Assembly: GCF_000424305.1 (NCBI RefSeq)
Contig: NZ_AUJQ01000003.1
Coordinates: 348,153-412,152 of the forward strand
Length of the DNA: 64,000 bases
Source of the DNA: Pseudobutyrivibrio ruminis AD2017
Lineage (GTDB): Bacteria > Bacillota > Clostridia > Lachnospirales > Lachnospiraceae
Reading direction: 5' to 3'
Each line of letters starts with the position of its first letter. Positions within the stretch are counted from its first letter, which is position 1. Under the pieces are notes generated by a model. The model was given only the letters and a program-made list of their open reading frames with translations. It did not search any database and was not told the origin of the DNA. This document shows, one piece after another, positions 62,353 to 64,000 of this stretch. Made by a program: the position numbers and the translations under genes.

Positions 62353-63900
62353 ATGAACCAGGAGAAAGTCATTGTTATCGATTTTGGCGGACAGTACAAT
62401 CAGCTTGTCGCTCGTCGCGTCAGAGAATGTAATGTCTACTGTGAAATCTATTCTTATCGTACCCCGCTTGATGAAATTAAAAAGATGAATCCTGCAGGCA
62501 TTATTTTGACTGGTGGACCAAACTCTTGCTATGAGGATGGAGCACCTACTTATACTAAGGAACTGTTTGAACTTGGCGTACCAGTACTTGGTCTTTGCTA
62601 CGGCGCACAGCTTATGATGCATGTGCTTGGTGGTAAGGTTGAAAAGGCACCAGTTCGTGAGTATGGTAAAACAGAAACCTTTATTGACGGAGCTTATGAT
62701 TCTTTATTCGCAGGCGTGGATAAGTCAACAATCGTATGGATGAGCCACTTTGATTATATTTCTAAGGTAGCTCCTGGATTTGACATCCTTGCTCACACAG
62801 CAGATTGCCCTGTTGCAGCAGCAGGCTGTGAGGACAAAAAGCTTTATGCAATCCAGTTCCATCCAGAAGTACTTCACACTGTACAGGGTAAGGAAATCTT
62901 ATTCAACTTTGTTCGTAACATCTGTGGAACTGAAGGCAGCTGGCGCATGGACTCCTTTGTTGAGCATACTATAGAAGAGATTCGTCAGCGTGTAGGTTCA
63001 GGTAAAGTGCTTCTTGCGCTTTCTGGTGGTGTTGATTCATCAGTACTTGCAGCACTTTTAGCTAAGGCTATTGGAAAGCAGCTTACTTGCGTATTCGTAG
63101 ACCACGGCCTTCTTCGTAAAAACGAAGGTGACGAGGTAGAGTCAGTATTTGGCCCTGCTGGTTCTTTTGATATTAATTTTGTTCGTGTAAATGCAGCACA
63201 GCGTTACTACGCTAAGCTTGCTGGCGTTACAGAGCCAGAGCAGAAGCGTAAGATTATCGGTGAGGAATTCATCCGTGTATTTGAGGAAGAGGCTAAGAAG
63301 ATTGGTACTGTAGACTTTCTCGCACAGGGAACTATCTACCCAGACGTTGTTGAATCAGGTCTTGGTGGCGAATCAGTAGTTATCAAGTCTCACCACAACG
63401 TAGGCGGTCTTCCTGACTATGTTGATTTCAAGGAAATCATCGAACCACTTCGCAATCTTTTCAAGGACGAAGTTCGTAAGGTTGGTTTAGAGCTTGGGCT
63501 TCCTGAATACCTTGTATTCCGTCAGCCATTCCCAGGCCCAGGCCTTGGAATCCGTATCATTGGTGAAGTTACAGAAGAAAAGGTTCGCATCGTACAGGAT
63601 GCTGACTATATTTATCGCACTGAGCTTGCTGAGGCTGGCCTTGAGAAGCTTCCAGATCAGTATTTTGCAGCTCTTTCAAACATGCGCTCCGTAGGTGTTA
63701 TGGGCGACGAGCGTACATACGACTACGCAGTAGTCCTCCGTGCCGTTGAAACAGTAGACTTCATGACAGCCGAAGCTTCCGAAATCCCATTCGAAGTACT
63801 TCAGCGTGTAATGAGCCGTATCATCAACGAGGTTAAGGGTGTTAACCGCGTAATGTACGATCTTACTTCTAAGCCACCAGGAACTGTGGAGATGGAATAG
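62353..63900 (+). CDS. guaA: GMP synthase (glutamine-hydrolysing)
   Basis: Aminates XMP to GMP. Glutaminase domain (1-190) with Cys nucleophile in GLCYGAQLM and His/Glu in QFHPEV; ATP-pyrophosphatase loop LSGGVDSSV at about 220; dimerisation domain ends in the conserved [13 protein letters not shown]. 515 residues, full length. The last 100 bases of the window after it contain an imperfect G/C-rich hairpin (63915-63958) and no recognisable gene. Confidence 0.97.
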   Translation: MNQEKVIVIDFGGQYNQLVARRVRECNVYCEIYSYRTPLDEIKKMNPAGIILTGGPNSCYEDGAPTYTKELFELGVPVLGLCYGAQLMMHVLGGKVEKAPVREYGKTETFIDGAYDSLFAGVDKSTIVWMSHFDYISKVAPGFDILAHTADCPVAAAGCEDKKLYAIQFHPEVLHTVQGKEILFNFVRNICGTEGSWRMDSFVEHTIEEIRQRVGSGKVLLALSGGVDSSVLAALLAKAIGKQLTCVFVDHGLLRKNEGDEVESVFGPAGSFDINFVRVNAAQRYYAKLAGVTEPEQKRKIIGEEFIRVFEEEAKKIGTVDFLAQGTIYPDVVESGLGGESVVIKSHHNVGGLPDYVDFKEIIEPLRNLFKDEVRKVGLELGLPEYLVFRQPFPGPGLGIRIIGEVTEEKVRIVQDADYIYRTELAEAGLEKLPDQYFAALSNMRSVGVMGDERTYDYAVVLRAVETVDFMTAEASEIPFEVLQRVMSRIINEVKGVNRVMYDLTSKPPGTVEME

Positions 63901-64000
63901 AATATTATGTTAACGGGCAACGGAAATTATCCCTTCGGGGGCAAATTCTGTTATCCAGTATTAATTGAATATAAAATAAAAGAAGACCTTTGGCATGAGC

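Noticed and set aside
63901..64000. Hairpin after guaA (about 63915-63958) as a terminator.
   Set aside because: The stem is imperfect and has no T-run; the window ends too soon to judge whether it is a repeat or part of a leader.

Overview
The window looks like a chromosomal segment of a low-GC, anaerobic Firmicute of the family Lachnospiraceae, most likely the Butyrivibrio/Pseudobutyrivibrio group. This is inferred from several gene types seen together: a pyruvate formate-lyase pair, a crotonase of the butyrate type, LL-diaminopimelate aminotransferase, a domain-swapped family 3 beta-glucosidase, a maltodextrin importer and a YjfB-type motility protein. No phage, insertion sequence, CRISPR array, rRNA or tRNA was recognised. 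It reads as ordinary chromosome whose unusual content lies mainly in the intergenic DNA.

Layout. 1-2682: thiamine genes thiE (cut by the window edge), thiD, thiC, followed by an AT-rich gap with many TTAAGTG heptamers. 3220-6722: a cytidylate-kinase-like protein and a zinc/manganese-type ABC importer. 6750-10998: a TrpXYZ-like ABC importer and aspartate kinase behind a palindromic operator. 11009-20446: a starch/maltodextrin region with GH31 alpha-glucosidase, a short LacI regulator, a starch-binding-like lipoprotein, GH13 enzyme, binding protein and two permeases; three copies of a LacI-type operator lie between the regulator and its divergent operon. 20446-26145: a DUF2798 membrane protein, a GHKL/LytTR two-component pair and a membrane-anchored permuted GH3 enzyme. 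26162-29311: pflB and pflA separated by a strongly structured RNA. 29575-36388: an uncharacterised protein, exonuclease, flavin reductase, M18 peptidase, eukaryote-type HisA, DapL and an AraR-like regulator. 36714-43468: YjfB-like protein, then an esterase/acyltransferase/DUF6320/EAL-GGDEF operon and crotonase. 43694-52254: DUF4190 protein, ileS, glycogen phosphorylase, CPBP protease, EF-hand-like protein. 52328-56492: pyrC, pyrF, pyrK, pyrD. 56605-63900: mecA, a second cytidylate-kinase-like protein, arginase-family protein, trkH, trkA, a hypothetical protein, guaA.

How the genes fit together. Imported maltodextrins would be cut in the cytoplasm by the GH13 and GH31 enzymes, neither of which has a signal peptide, while internal glycogen is handled by glycogen phosphorylase. 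The binding protein and permeases have no ATPase here, so a shared ATPase elsewhere is expected. Sugars feed pyruvate formate-lyase and, through crotonase, butyrate formation.

The most notable non-coding finding is a family of dispersed structured repeats at four intergenic sites (after crt, after ileS, between pyrC and pyrF, after mecA). They share a conserved internal loop and a GCGTAAC 3' box but have unrelated apical stems. Other candidate RNA elements are the pflB-pflA spacer RNA, the glgP leader, a Shine-Dalgarno-sequestering hairpin before the DUF2798 gene, and an alternating hairpin set at 36439-36522.
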